Assembly: GCF_001870435.1 (NCBI RefSeq)
Contig: NZ_MDDR01000016.1
Coordinates: forward strand, 238,457 to 302,456
From: Pseudomonas costantinii
Lineage (GTDB): Bacteria > Pseudomonadota > Gammaproteobacteria > Pseudomonadales > Pseudomonadaceae
Reading direction: 5' to 3'
DNA length: 64,000 nucleotides
A model generated the notes under the pieces. The model saw only the letters and a program-made list of their open reading frames with translations. It had not been told where the DNA came from and did not search any database. Below, in pieces: positions 49,888-59,503 of this stretch (its first letter is position 1; every line of letters starts with the position of its first letter). The position numbers and the translations under genes were made by a program.

Positions 49888-52179
49888 ATGAAGAAGCTGT
49901 GTTTGCTCGGCCTTGTTGCCACTCTGGCCGCTCACCCCGTATGGGCAGAAACAAAGCCTGCTGCGCTTAAAAACAAGGACGCCTTCGTCAGCGACCTGCT
50001 CAAGCAGATGACCCTCGATGAAAAGATCGGGCAATTGCGCCTGATCAGCATCGGCCCCGAGATGCCCCGCGAGCTGATCCGCAAGGAAATCGCCGCCGGC
50101 CGCATCGGCGGCACATTCAACTCGATCACCCGCCCGGAAAACCGTCCGATGCAGGACGCGGCCATGCGCAGCCGGTTGAAGATCCCGATGTTCTTCGCCT
50201 ATGACGTGATCCACGGCCACCGTACGATTTTCCCGATCAGCCTGGCCCTGGCCTCCAGTTGGGACATGGACGCCATCGGCCGCTCCGGACGCATTGCCGC
50301 CCAGGAAGCCGCCGCCGACAGCCTCGACATCACCTTTGCACCGATGGTCGACATCTCCCGCGACCCGCGCTGGGGCCGTACTTCCGAAGGTTTCGGTGAA
50401 GACACCTATCTGGTGTCGCGTATTGCCGACGTGATGGTCAAAGCGTTCCAGGGCACCAGCCCGGCCAACGCCGACAGCCTCATGGCCAGCGTCAAGCACT
50501 TCGCCCTGTATGGCGCGGTGGAGGGCGGTCGCGACTACAACGTGGTCGACATGAGCCCGGTCAAGATGTACCAGGACTACCTGCCGCCGTACCACGCGGC
50601 GATCAAGGCCGGCGCCGGCGGCGTGATGGTGGCGTTGAACTCGATCAACGGCGTGCCCGCGACTGCCAACACCTGGCTGATGCACGACCTGCTGCGCAAG
50701 GAGTGGGGCTTCAAGGGCCTGGTGGTGAGCGACCATGGCGCGATCTTCGAGCTGATCAAGCACGGCGTGGCCAAGGACGGGCGTGAAGCCGCGAAGCTGG
50801 CAATCAAGGCCGGCATCGACATGAGCATGAACGATTCGTTGTATGACAAAGAATTGCCAGGACTGCTCAAGTCCGGCGAGATCAAGCAAAGCGATATCGA
50901 CAACGCCGTGCGTGAAGTACTCGGCGCCAAGTACGACATGGGCCTGTTCAAAGACCCGTACCTGCGTATCGGTAAAGCCGAGGATGACCCGGCCGACACC
51001 TACGCCGACAGCCGCCTGCACCGCACTGACGCGCGGGATATCGCACGCCGTAGCCTGGTGCTGCTGAAAAACCAGAACGACACCCTGCCGCTGAAAAAAT
51101 CCGCGACCATCGCGCTGGTCGGCCCGCTGGCCAAAGCGCCGATCGACATGATGGGCAGTTGGGCCGCTGCCGGTAAACCCGCGCAATCGGTGACCCTGCT
51201 GGACGGCATGAACGCCGTCATCGGCGAAAAAGGCAAAGTGATCTATGCGCGCGGCGCCAACATCACCAACGACAAAAAAGTCGTCGACTACCTCAACTTC
51301 CTGAACTTCGATGCACCGGAAGTGGTGGATGACCCACGCTCGTCCCAGGACATGATCGACGAAGCCGTCAAGGCCGCCAAAGATGCCGACGTGGTAGTGG
51401 CTGCCGTGGGTGAGTCCCGTGGCATGTCCCACGAATCGTCCAGCCGTACCGACCTGAACATCCCGCAAAGCCAGCGCGACCTGATCAAGGCCCTGAAAGC
51501 CACCGGCAAGCCGCTGGTACTGGTGCTGATGAACGGCCGCCCACTGTCGATTCTCGATGAGAACCAACAGGCTGACGCCATCCTGGAAACCTGGTTCGCC
51601 GGCACCGAGGGCGGCAACGCCATCGCCGATGTGCTGTTCGGTGACTACAACCCCTCGGGCAAACTGCCGATCACCTTCCCACGCTCGGTGGGGCAGATTC
51701 CGACCTACTACAACCACCTGACCATCGGCCGACCGTTCACCCCAGGCAAGCCAGGCAACTACACCTCGCAGTACTTCGATGACGTCACCGGCCCGCTGTT
51801 TCCGTTCGGTTACGGCTTGAGCTACACCACATTCAGCCTGTCGGAGATGGCGCTGTCGTCCACCACCCTGAACAAGACCGGCAAGCTCGACGCCAGTGTC
51901 ACCGTGAAGAACACCGGTAAGGTCGATGGCGAAACCGTCGTGCAGTTGTACATCCAGGACGTGGCCGGTTCGATGATCCGCCCGATCAAAGAGCTGAAGA
52001 ACTTCCAGAAGGTCATGCTCAAAGCCGGTGAAGAGCGCACCTTGCACTTCACCATCACCGAGGAAGACTTGAAGTTCTACAACACCCAGCTCAAGTTCGC
52101 GGCGGAACCGGGCGAGTTCAATGTGCAGATCGGGCTCGACTCCCAGGATGTGCAGCAACAGACGTTCGAGTTGTTGTAA
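49888..52179 (+). CDS. bglX: Periplasmic beta-glucosidase BglX (GH3)
   Basis: This 763-residue exported glycosidase hydrolyses beta-glucosides. It has a signal peptide (MKKLCLLGLVATLAAHPVWAE), GH3 N-terminal domain motifs FFAYDVIHGHRTIFP and KHFALYGAVEGGRDYN, and the nucleophile Asp near residue 282 in LVVSDHGAIFELI. A C-terminal alpha/beta domain and a fibronectin-III-like tail (KTGKLDASVTVKNTGKVDGETVVQLY) complete it. AAGGATA precedes the ATG at 49888; a GTG 21 bases upstream is rejected. It is a single gene with its own downstream hairpin. Confidence 0.95.
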   Translation: MKKLCLLGLVATLAAHPVWAETKPAALKNKDAFVSDLLKQMTLDEKIGQLRLISIGPEMPRELIRKEIAAGRIGGTFNSITRPENRPMQDAAMRSRLKIPMFFAYDVIHGHRTIFPISLALASSWDMDAIGRSGRIAAQEAAADSLDITFAPMVDISRDPRWGRTSEGFGEDTYLVSRIADVMVKAFQGTSPANADSLMASVKHFALYGAVEGGRDYNVVDMSPVKMYQDYLPPYHAAIKAGAGGVMVALNSINGVPATANTWLMHDLLRKEWGFKGLVVSDHGAIFELIKHGVAKDGREAAKLAIKAGIDMSMNDSLYDKELPGLLKSGEIKQSDIDNAVREVLGAKYDMGLFKDPYLRIGKAEDDPADTYADSRLHRTDARDIARRSLVLLKNQNDTLPLKKSATIALVGPLAKAPIDMMGSWAAAGKPAQSVTLLDGMNAVIGEKGKVIYARGANITNDKKVVDYLNFLNFDAPEVVDDPRSSQDMIDEAVKAAKDADVVVAAVGESRGMSHESSSRTDLNIPQSQRDLIKALKATGKPLVLVLMNGRPLSILDENQQADAILETWFAGTEGGNAIADVLFGDYNPSGKLPITFPRSVGQIPTYYNHLTIGRPFTPGKPGNYTSQYFDDVTGPLFPFGYGLSYTTFSLSEMALSSTTLNKTGKLDASVTVKNTGKVDGETVVQLYIQDVAGSMIRPIKELKNFQKVMLKAGEERTLHFTITEEDLKFYNTQLKFAAEPGEFNVQIGLDSQDVQQQTFELL

Positions 52180-52186
52180 AACGTTC

Positions 52187-52213
52187 AGCCCCCTCTTTTT
52201 TGAAGAGGGGGCT
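52187..52213 (+). terminator. Hairpin after bglX
   Basis: AGCCCCCTCTT and AAGAGGGGGCT form a perfect 11-bp stem around a 5-base T-rich loop, eight bases after the bglX stop. No T run follows, but the stem is very stable. Confidence 0.75.
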
Positions 52214-52342
52214 TACGCACTTGCCCGCCTCAGCCAGTAAAAAGTTAGATTTCACTCCCGCCTCCAAGCCAAGTCCTACATCCCTCCCCCTGTCCACCCG
52301 CACACCCTATCAGCCCAAATTTTATGTGCAGGTGTGTGGACT

Positions 52343-55300
52343 ATGTCACCCACGGAAAACACTCGAGCAACAGCTAAGAAAGCGCCCGCTCAATCATCGT
52401 TCAAGCGAAATGCGATCGCCCTTTGTCTGCTCGGCTATCTGTCGAGCATGCCGGTTGAAGCCGCGAACTATGTCGAACAAGGCCGACTGCACGATGCGGC
52501 CAGTTGGCGCAGTGAAGAGTTCAAGAACAACTGGGGGCTGGGGGCAATCGGCGCTGACTTCGCTTATGCGCGGGGGTTGAGTGGCGCCGGGGTGCAAATG
52601 GGGGTTTACGATTCAGGAACCGACCTGCGTCATAGCGAGTTTGCCGGGAAGCCAACTATCGGCGTGCTGATGGCTGACACCGGCTGCATGAGTGGGACCG
52701 TGCTGGAGAAGGGCTGCTTCTACACCGAAGGTGATCGCGCCGCGGTAACACTTATCGACTCATTGCCACCCGACGCGTTGGCCAGCCTTGAAGAACTTAT
52801 TGCCGACGGCGCCCTTACCAGGGAACAACTTGATGAATATTTCAGATTTGTAGGGGCTACCTACGACGCACACGGCACTCACGTTGCCGGCACAGCACTC
52901 GCCAATCGTGATGGCTCCGGCGTTCATGGTGTGGCTTATGCGGCCAACTTAAGTGCAGTGCGTAAGTACGGTAATACCTACCTGGGAGGCCCCATTGCCA
53001 TAACAGATATTTTGAGTCCCCCCCTTCCGACAGTTGCAGCGGTAGACGCCGCCTATGCCCAATTGCACAGGCAGAACGTGCGTGTCGTCAATAATAGTTG
53101 GGGGAGCGTATTTTCACCGGCAAATGAAACAGAGCTGGACATTGCATTAAGCCAAACCGAAACCTCCGTTTATTCAGAACTCAAGGCCATAGCAGACAAC
53201 GCTATCAAGTATGGGATGCTGCAAGTATGGTCAGCGGGCAACGTAACCACAGCAAACGACTCCCCTCAAGCAGCGCCAAATTCCGGACTTCATCCCAGCC
53301 TGCCACGAGCCATCGCAGCGCTTGAGCCCTATTGGTTGACCGTCGTCAACTTAAATAAAGAGCTGACCTTGGGCGATTATTCCAAGCGCTGCGGCTTCAG
53401 CAAAGACTGGTGCCTGGCCGCGCCCGGAACGGATATCAACTCGTCCTGGGTCACCGGTTCGATACAAACCGAAAACCACTATAGCCAAGACGGTGATGTC
53501 ACCGGTTTCGCAGTGACCGGTGATAAACCCGAGTTAGGGTATGCGCTGAGTTCCGGCTCCTCCATGGCCGCCCCCCACGTCACCGGCGCACTGGCACTGC
53601 TCATGGAGCGCTTCCCCTACCTCGACAACCCACAAATACGCGACGTGCTACTCACCACCGCCACCGACCTCGGCGAGCCAGGCGTGGACGATGTCTATGG
53701 CTGGGGCCTGATAAACCTGAAAAAAGCCATCGACGGCCCCGGCCAACTGCGCGTCGACACCTCGGTGAACATGGACCGCCCCGCCGGTGGCGCAATTGTC
53801 TGGCAAGGCGGCGCCTGGGATGACTGGCGCAACGATATCAGCGGCCCTGGACGCCTGGAAAAAACCGGCATCGGCTGGCTGCGCCTCAGCGGCAATAACA
53901 GCTTCGCCGGGGCCACGCTCAAGCAAGGCGTTCTGGAGCTGGACGGCACCAACCACCTCAAGGGCGACGTAAAGCTCGACGGTGGCGTCCTGCGTCTGAA
54001 CGGTTCCTTGGCCGTCGAAGGTGACTATAAACAAGCATCCGGCTCAACCCTGATGACTGGGCTGGTCTCCCAGGCAGAACCGGCAAAGCTGCAAGTCAGC
54101 AACCAGGCATCAATCAACGGCGGCACGCTGTACCTGAGCGCGCAGCCCAACAGCTACCCCTTGGGCCAGCGCTACAGCATCCTCCAAGCCAAAGGCGCCT
54201 TGAGCGGCGAGTTTGCCTCGATCGACCACCGCGAGTTCTCACCCTTCCTCAGCGTTTCCCAGGTCCGGCAGGGTAATGATTTGCTGGTGGAGTTCGGCCG
54301 CGGCCAATCACTGGTTTCAGCGGCAGGCACAGCCAACCAACACGCCGTCGCCAATGCCGCCGACGCGCCAACCCTGCCTGCCCCGTTGCTGCAACGCCTG
54401 ACAGCACTGTTTCCCGAGCAGGCACCCTCGGCGCTGGACCAGTTGAGCGGCGAACTGCACGCCAGCACCCAAGCGGTGCTGATCGAAAACAGCCGTGTGC
54501 TGCGCCAGGCAGTATTCGACCGCCAACGCCTTGCACAAGACAGCCGTTCTGCCGGGCCCGAAGCGTTAACCCGAGGTGTGTGGGTGCAAATGCCTCGCCA
54601 GTCCGGGCAACTGGCGGGTGATGACGGCACCGCCCGTACGTCCCACAGCAGCACGGGCCTGCTGGTCGGCTTCGATCACCAGTTGGATCAAGGCACACGC
54701 CTGGGCGTGGTGGCAGGCAGCGGTAGCAGCGAAGTGAAGGCCGGATCTCGCGGTAAAGCGACGGTCGACACCTACCAGTTGGGCCTGCATGTAGGCCACA
54801 CCTGGGACGCTTTTGGCCTCTATGGTGGCATCGCCTACGCGCAACATGAAATCCAGACCAAACGCCGCGTCAGCTTCCCGGGCGTAGAGAACCGCCTGGC
54901 CGCCAAGTACGCCAGCCGCACGGTGCAGACGTTCGCCGAGGCTAACTATAAGTTCAGCCATGATTTCTGGGATTGGCAGCCATACCTGCAACTGGCCAAT
55001 GTGCAACAGCGCAGCGATGGGTTCAACGAACGGGGCGGCATGGCGGCACTGCGCGGCAAACGCTCGAAAGAGAACGTCAACCTGACCACCGGCGGTGTGC
55101 GGCTCAACCTTGACCTGGGCAAGGCGCAGATCGGCCCATCGTGGTTGAGTGTGCGCGGCGGCCTGGCCTACACCCATGCCAGCGGTGACCTGCAACCGGC
55201 GGCTCAGGTGGCCTGGGACGGCGGCCGTGTGCTGAATGTCAGCGGCGCACCGCTGGACCGCCTCAGCACCCGATTGGAGCTGGGCGCCACCGCGCGCCTG

Positions 55301-55396
55301 ACACGCGACAGCACGCTGGACCTGAGCTTCAACAGGCAACGCGGTGAGCGCTCGCGGGACCAAAGCATCACGGCGCAGTATTCGCTGCAATTTTAA
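52343..55396 (+). CDS. Autotransporter serine protease (subtilisin/S8 passenger)
   Basis: This protein of about 1017 residues is secreted by type Va autotransport. The S8 catalytic residues are Asp90 (MGVYDSGTDLRHSEF), His180 (YDAHGTHVAGTAL) and Ser407 (SSGSSMAAPHVTGAL). A passenger repeat region follows (KTGIGWLRLSGNNSFAGATLKQGVLELDG). The C-terminal beta-barrel from about residue 740 ends in SITAQYSLQF with the terminal Phe. It resembles Serratia SSP and the P. fluorescens Psp proteins. The ATG at 52343 is used rather than a GTG three codons upstream. The protease part uses more AT-rich codons than the barrel. Confidence 0.93.
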   Translation: MSPTENTRATAKKAPAQSSFKRNAIALCLLGYLSSMPVEAANYVEQGRLHDAASWRSEEFKNNWGLGAIGADFAYARGLSGAGVQMGVYDSGTDLRHSEFAGKPTIGVLMADTGCMSGTVLEKGCFYTEGDRAAVTLIDSLPPDALASLEELIADGALTREQLDEYFRFVGATYDAHGTHVAGTALANRDGSGVHGVAYAANLSAVRKYGNTYLGGPIAITDILSPPLPTVAAVDAAYAQLHRQNVRVVNNSWGSVFSPANETELDIALSQTETSVYSELKAIADNAIKYGMLQVWSAGNVTTANDSPQAAPNSGLHPSLPRAIAALEPYWLTVVNLNKELTLGDYSKRCGFSKDWCLAAPGTDINSSWVTGSIQTENHYSQDGDVTGFAVTGDKPELGYALSSGSSMAAPHVTGALALLMERFPYLDNPQIRDVLLTTATDLGEPGVDDVYGWGLINLKKAIDGPGQLRVDTSVNMDRPAGGAIVWQGGAWDDWRNDISGPGRLEKTGIGWLRLSGNNSFAGATLKQGVLELDGTNHLKGDVKLDGGVLRLNGSLAVEGDYKQASGSTLMTGLVSQAEPAKLQVSNQASINGGTLYLSAQPNSYPLGQRYSILQAKGALSGEFASIDHREFSPFLSVSQVRQGNDLLVEFGRGQSLVSAAGTANQHAVANAADAPTLPAPLLQRLTALFPEQAPSALDQLSGELHASTQAVLIENSRVLRQAVFDRQRLAQDSRSAGPEALTRGVWVQMPRQSGQLAGDDGTARTSHSSTGLLVGFDHQLDQGTRLGVVAGSGSSEVKAGSRGKATVDTYQLGLHVGHTWDAFGLYGGIAYAQHEIQTKRRVSFPGVENRLAAKYASRTVQTFAEANYKFSHDFWDWQPYLQLANVQQRSDGFNERGGMAALRGKRSKENVNLTTGGVRLNLDLGKAQIGPSWLSVRGGLAYTHASGDLQPAAQVAWDGGRVLNVSGAPLDRLSTRLELGATARLTRDSTLDLSFNRQRGERSRDQSITAQYSLQF

Positions 55397-55414
55397 GAAG
55401 CGCTATGAACAACA

Positions 55415-55437
55415 GGCGGGGGTGCCCTACCCCCGCC
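55415..55437. terminator. Hairpin between convergent genes
   Basis: GGCGGGGGT-GCCCT-ACCCCCGCC is a perfect 9-bp stem overlapping the stop codon of the phospholipase-D-family gene, 19 bases after the autotransporter stop. Confidence 0.7.
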
Positions 55438-56584
55438 GATTCAATAGATTGACCACCACCCGATCAATCCATCCCCACACCCGCTGCTTCACCCGCCGCC
55501 ACAACGGCCGTGCCTTCCACGCCTCCAGGCTCACCGCCTGGCTCTGGGCAAAATCGCGCTCGAAACTGCCCGCCACTGCCAGTGTCAGTTCCGGGTCCAG
55601 TGCTTCCAGGTTGGCTTCCAGGTTAAAGCGCAAGTTCCAATGATCGAAATTGCACGAACCAACGCTGACCCAATCATCCACCAGCACCATTTTCAGGTGC
55701 AGGAAGCACGGCTGGTATTCAAAGATCTGCACACCCGAGCGCAGCAAGCGCGGGTAATAACGGTGGCCGGCATAACGCACGGAGGGGTGATCGGTGCGTG
55801 GCCCGGTCAGCAGCAAACGCACATCCACACCGCGCCCCGCCGCACGCCGTAAAGCACGGCGCACGCTCCAGGTCGGCAAGAAATACGGAGTGGCCAGCCA
55901 GATACGTTGCTGGCTGCTGTTCAACGCGCGGATCAGCGACTGCAAGATATCGCGATGCTGGCGGGCGTCGGCATAGGCAACACGACCAAGGCCGGGGCCC
56001 GTCGCAGGCACCTTGGGTAAACGCGGCAAACCGAAATGGGTGGCGGGCTTCCATTCCCGGCGCGCCGCGTTGGCGTGCCATTGGCGGTCGAACAGCGCTT
56101 GCCAGTCCAACACCAGCGGGCCACTGATTTGCACCATCACTTCATGCCATTCGGCCGTATCTTGCCCCGGCGTCCAGAACTCATCGGTGACGCCTGTACC
56201 GCCGACGACGGCGATGCTCTGGTCGACCAGCAGCAGCTTGCGGTGGTCGCGGTACAGGTTGCGCATCCAGAGCCGCCAGCTCAGGCGATTGTAAAAACGC
56301 AGCTCCACACCGGCATCGGTCAAACGCTTACGCAGCCCGAGAGTAAACGCCAAGCTGCCGTAATCATCGAACAGGCAGCGCACGTGCACACCACGTTCGG
56401 CGGCCAGCACCAACGCCTGTACCATCGCTTCGGCACAGGCCCCGGCTTCTACCAGGTACAACTCCAACTCGACTTGCCGCTCAGCGCGGGCAATGCCCAC
56501 CAACATCTGCGGGAAAAAACTCGGCCCGTCGATCAGCAACTCGAAACGGTTGGCGCTGCGCCACGGGAACACTGCGCCGCCCAT
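55427..56584 (-). CDS. Phospholipase-D-family protein (cardiolipin synthase ClsB-like)
   Basis: This 385-residue enzyme has two HKD motifs. The first is RDHRKLLLVDQ (His114, Lys116, Asp121) followed by GGTGVTDEFW, and the second is FLHLKMVLVDDWVSVGSCNFD. This layout, without N-terminal membrane helices, is that of ClsB-type cardiolipin synthases, which join phosphatidyl groups at the membrane. It lies one base after the YceI stop, so the two are cotranscribed. Pseudomonas has other Cls genes, so its exact role is open. Confidence 0.9.
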   Translation of the reverse strand: MGGAVFPWRSANRFELLIDGPSFFPQMLVGIARAERQVELELYLVEAGACAEAMVQALVLAAERGVHVRCLFDDYGSLAFTLGLRKRLTDAGVELRFYNRLSWRLWMRNLYRDHRKLLLVDQSIAVVGGTGVTDEFWTPGQDTAEWHEVMVQISGPLVLDWQALFDRQWHANAARREWKPATHFGLPRLPKVPATGPGLGRVAYADARQHRDILQSLIRALNSSQQRIWLATPYFLPTWSVRRALRRAAGRGVDVRLLLTGPRTDHPSVRYAGHRYYPRLLRSGVQIFEYQPCFLHLKMVLVDDWVSVGSCNFDHWNLRFNLEANLEALDPELTLAVAGSFERDFAQSQAVSLEAWKARPLWRRVKQRVWGWIDRVVVNLLNRRG

Positions 56585-56585
56585 G

Positions 56586-57176
56586 TCAGCGCGCCGTAAA
56601 AATCAGCACCGCACCCACCGGTACCGACAAACTGATCGACGTAAGCCCAGCAGCCTTGCGCAACGCCGCCACACCCGGCACCAAATCAAAATCCTCGGCA
56701 TGCAGCACCACCGGCTCCAGCGTCACCACCTGGAAACGCCGGTCATCCAGGCGCGTGGCCAAAAGCTCAGCGCTGTAGGTCTGGGTCTTGCCGTGCAAGG
56801 TCACCGACAGCGGCAGGCGCAACTCCAGTTGAGCGCCGGAAGCCAGATCATTGATCGGTTGCAGATTGATTTGCGCGCTGATCAGCGCTTCGGGAAAGGT
56901 CTTGATCTCGAACAGGTCATTGCGCATGCGTTCATCGCGCAACGGGATGCCACTGTTGATTGACTCCAGTTCAACTTCAAGCTGCGCCGCACCTTTGCTA
57001 TCGACCTTGCCGTGCAACACCAGGAAGCGCTGCACTTCGGCGATCTCGGTGTTTTTGGTGGTAACGAATGACAGGCGTGAGGACTCGTTGTCCAGGTACC
57101 AGTCAGCGTGGGCGGGCACTGCAGTGGCCGCCAACAGCATGAAGGCCAGAGGTTTAAATAGAGAAGCGTTGTACAT
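56586..57176 (-). CDS. YceI-family periplasmic protein
   Basis: This 196-residue exported lipocalin-like protein has a signal peptide (LAFMLLAATAVPAHADWYL) and the YceI core SSRLSFVTTKNTEIAEVQRF, with RNDLFEIKTFPEALISAQI and LSVTLHGKTQTYSAELLATR later. Family members bind polyisoprenoid lipids. It is cotranscribed with the phospholipase-D-family gene downstream. It is a complete gene, and there is a 51-base gap from the IclR gene. Confidence 0.93.
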   Translation of the reverse strand: MYNASLFKPLAFMLLAATAVPAHADWYLDNESSRLSFVTTKNTEIAEVQRFLVLHGKVDSKGAAQLEVELESINSGIPLRDERMRNDLFEIKTFPEALISAQINLQPINDLASGAQLELRLPLSVTLHGKTQTYSAELLATRLDDRRFQVVTLEPVVLHAEDFDLVPGVAALRKAAGLTSISLSVPVGAVLIFTAR

Positions 57177-57227
57177 AAAGACTCGTGGGGCGAAAAACCT
57201 GAACGAACCTTAACCGCATAGCGGTCG

Positions 57228-57998
57228 TTACGCCAACGCCCGCTGCACTTCGCGCACCGTCGCCTCAAGGCTAGCCATGTGCAGGTTCAACACCCGTTCC
57301 ACCGGTGCCTGGTGCATCGGCCAGTGCAACGCCATGCTGCCCACCAAGCGACCATTAGCCTGCACCGGCAAGGCCACCGCACGAATCAGGAACGGCAGGC
57401 GCACCGGGTATTCCCAGTAACCTTCGGTACGCTGGCCGAACCCTTGGTGATGCGTTTGCTCGCAGGCTTGATATTGCTCATCCGCCGCCACATGATCGCG
57501 GCCCGCCAGGCGTTGCACCTCTTCGGCAGGCAGTTGCGTCAGGCACGCCTTGCCCATCGCCGAGTGAAACAGACTGGCGTGCTGGCCGACGATTTGGCAG
57601 TTGTTGGGATACAGCTTGCGCAACACACTGGGGATCGCACTTTCCATGACTTCCAGGCGCTCGCCATCGAAGCAGGACAAATCCACCACCAACCCGGTGC
57701 GCTCGCTGAGTTCCAGCAGCCAAGGTGCCGCGCTTTCCACCACCACACGCTTGAAGCGTTGCTGGGTATCGCCAAACAAACGCCGGGCGCGCAGGCGGTA
57801 GCGGCGATCGCTCAGGCCGCGATAGACCCAACCCTGCTCCTGCAAGGTCAGCAACATGCGCGACACCGTGGCCTTGGGCAGGCGCGTCAGATAGTGCAAC
57901 TCTTCCAGCCCCAAGGCCTGGTGTTCGCCCAACAACTCGACGATTGCCAATGCGCGTTCAACCGACCGCACGGTCCCTGTCTCGGCGTTGCTGCCCAT
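57228..57998 (-). CDS. IclR-family transcriptional regulator
   Basis: This 256-residue regulator has an N-terminal winged helix (VRSVERALAIVELLGEHQALGLEELHYLTRLPKATVSRML) and a GAF-like effector domain (ALPVQANGRLVGSMALHWPM). It lies 62 bases after the amidase on the same strand and is probably the last gene of the M20-MFS-amidase operon. A perfect palindrome of IclR-site type ahead of the M20 gene (62135-62153) is its likely operator. Confidence 0.93.
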   Translation of the reverse strand: MGSNAETGTVRSVERALAIVELLGEHQALGLEELHYLTRLPKATVSRMLLTLQEQGWVYRGLSDRRYRLRARRLFGDTQQRFKRVVVESAAPWLLELSERTGLVVDLSCFDGERLEVMESAIPSVLRKLYPNNCQIVGQHASLFHSAMGKACLTQLPAEEVQRLAGRDHVAADEQYQACEQTHHQGFGQRTEGYWEYPVRLPFLIRAVALPVQANGRLVGSMALHWPMHQAPVERVLNLHMASLEATVREVQRALA

Positions 57999-58060
57999 GG
58001 TCGATCTCCCTGTTGCGATGGATGATCATTGTTCACAGCAAGATACAGGCCCGTCTCGCG

Positions 58061-59503
58061 TCAACCGGTCGACTCAAGGCAAGCCGGAGGCCGACGTTGC
58101 ACCCAATGCGTCAGCTGTTCATGGGCGTAAGCCAATTGCAGCACCGCCCGGTCGGCTTGGGCGGGGCCGATGATTTGCAGGCCCATCGGCAGGCCCTGGG
58201 GGTTGAAACCCACCGGAACGCTCATGCTCGGCAGACCGGCCAGCGTCGGGCCGATCACCACTTCCATCCAACGGTGATAGGTATCCATTTCGCGCCCGGC
58301 AACGTGGCGTGGCCAGGGCTGTTGTGCATCGAAAGGGAACACTTGGGCAGTGGGCAGCAGCAGGAAATCGTAACGCTCAAACAACTTGCCCAAGGCGCGG
58401 TACCACTCGCTGCGGTCCACCGACGCCTGGTACACCTGCTGGGCACCCAAGCCCAGGCCGCCTTCCACTTCCCATTGTGCTTCCGGCTTGAGCAACGCAC
58501 GTTTTTGCGGATTGGCGTAGGCCGCGCCGAGGTTGCCATGCACCAACCAATGGCGGTGCACCAGCCAACTGCGCCACAGGCGCGCCATGGAAAAGTCCGG
58601 CTGACAGCTTTCAACGTCACAGCCCAGCGTGGCGAAATCACCGAGGGCTGATTCGCAGAGGCTCATCACGCCGTCTTCCATCGGCAGATAGCCGTTGTAA
58701 TCGCCCAACCAGCCCAGGCGCGCGCCTTTGAAGTCACGCTGCAAAGGTTGGCCGAGGACGGCGGGATCGTCCTTCGATGACAAGGGCACCCGTGGGTCAT
58801 AACCCGCCTGGATGCTCAACAGCCGCGCCACATCCGTGACACTGCGACCCATCGGGCCTTCGGTGCCCAGTTGCTGCACAAATAGCTCCGGCATCGGCCC
58901 ATGGGGCACCCGCCCTTGGGATGGGCGCAGGCCGAACACGTTGTTGAACGCCGCCGGGTTACGCAACGAGCCCATCATGTCGCTGCCGTCGGCCACCGGC
59001 AGCATGCGCAACGCCAGGGCCACCGCCGCCCCGCCACTGCTGCCGCCCGCGACCAAGCTTGGGTCATAGGCGTTGCCGGTGGTGCCGAACAGGGTGTTGT
59101 AAGTCTGCGAGCCCAAGCCGAATTCCGGCACATTGCTCTTGCCGATAATGATCGCGCCGCTGGCCCGCACCCGCGCCACACTGATGGCATCTTCTGTCGG
59201 TACATGCTCGGCAAACAGCGGCGAGCCCAAGGTGGTGCGCAAGCCTTTGGTAGCGGCCAGGTCCTTGATCGCCTGGGGCATGCCGTGCATCCAGCCGCGC
59301 GATTTGCCCCGGTCCAATTCGCGATCACAGGCCCTTGCCTCAGCCAGAACCTCCTCGGCATCGCGCAACGACACCAGCGCATTCACACTCGGGTTAAAAC
59401 GTTGGATCTGCGCCAGGTACGCCTGCATCACCTCTTCGCACGACACCTGCCGTGCATGGATCGCCCGCGACAGTTCAGTGGCATCCCATTCAACAATACT
59501 CAA
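58061..59503 (-). CDS. Amidase-signature family amidase
   Basis: This 480-residue Ser-cisSer-Lys hydrolase has the Lys in PQAIKDLAATKG, the cis-Ser in AGGSSGGAAVALALRM and the nucleophile Ser in GSDMMGSLRNPAAFNN. It cleaves a small amide to acid and ammonia. It overlaps the upstream MFS gene by four bases (ATGA) and is followed by an IclR regulator. With the M20 hydrolase and the permease it forms a catabolic unit for an amide or N-acyl compound whose identity cannot be read from the sequence. Confidence 0.93.
   Translation of the reverse strand: MSIVEWDATELSRAIHARQVSCEEVMQAYLAQIQRFNPSVNALVSLRDAEEVLAEARACDRELDRGKSRGWMHGMPQAIKDLAATKGLRTTLGSPLFAEHVPTEDAISVARVRASGAIIIGKSNVPEFGLGSQTYNTLFGTTGNAYDPSLVAGGSSGGAAVALALRMLPVADGSDMMGSLRNPAAFNNVFGLRPSQGRVPHGPMPELFVQQLGTEGPMGRSVTDVARLLSIQAGYDPRVPLSSKDDPAVLGQPLQRDFKGARLGWLGDYNGYLPMEDGVMSLCESALGDFATLGCDVESCQPDFSMARLWRSWLVHRHWLVHGNLGAAYANPQKRALLKPEAQWEVEGGLGLGAQQVYQASVDRSEWYRALGKLFERYDFLLLPTAQVFPFDAQQPWPRHVAGREMDTYHRWMEVVIGPTLAGLPSMSVPVGFNPQGLPMGLQIIGPAQADRAVLQLAYAHEQLTHWVQRRPPACLESTG

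Noticed and set aside
49804..52158. Minus-strand open frame of 784 codons opposite bglX
   Set aside because: bglX has a signal peptide, GH3 motifs and normal length. The opposite frame has shadow-like composition and no recognisable domain.
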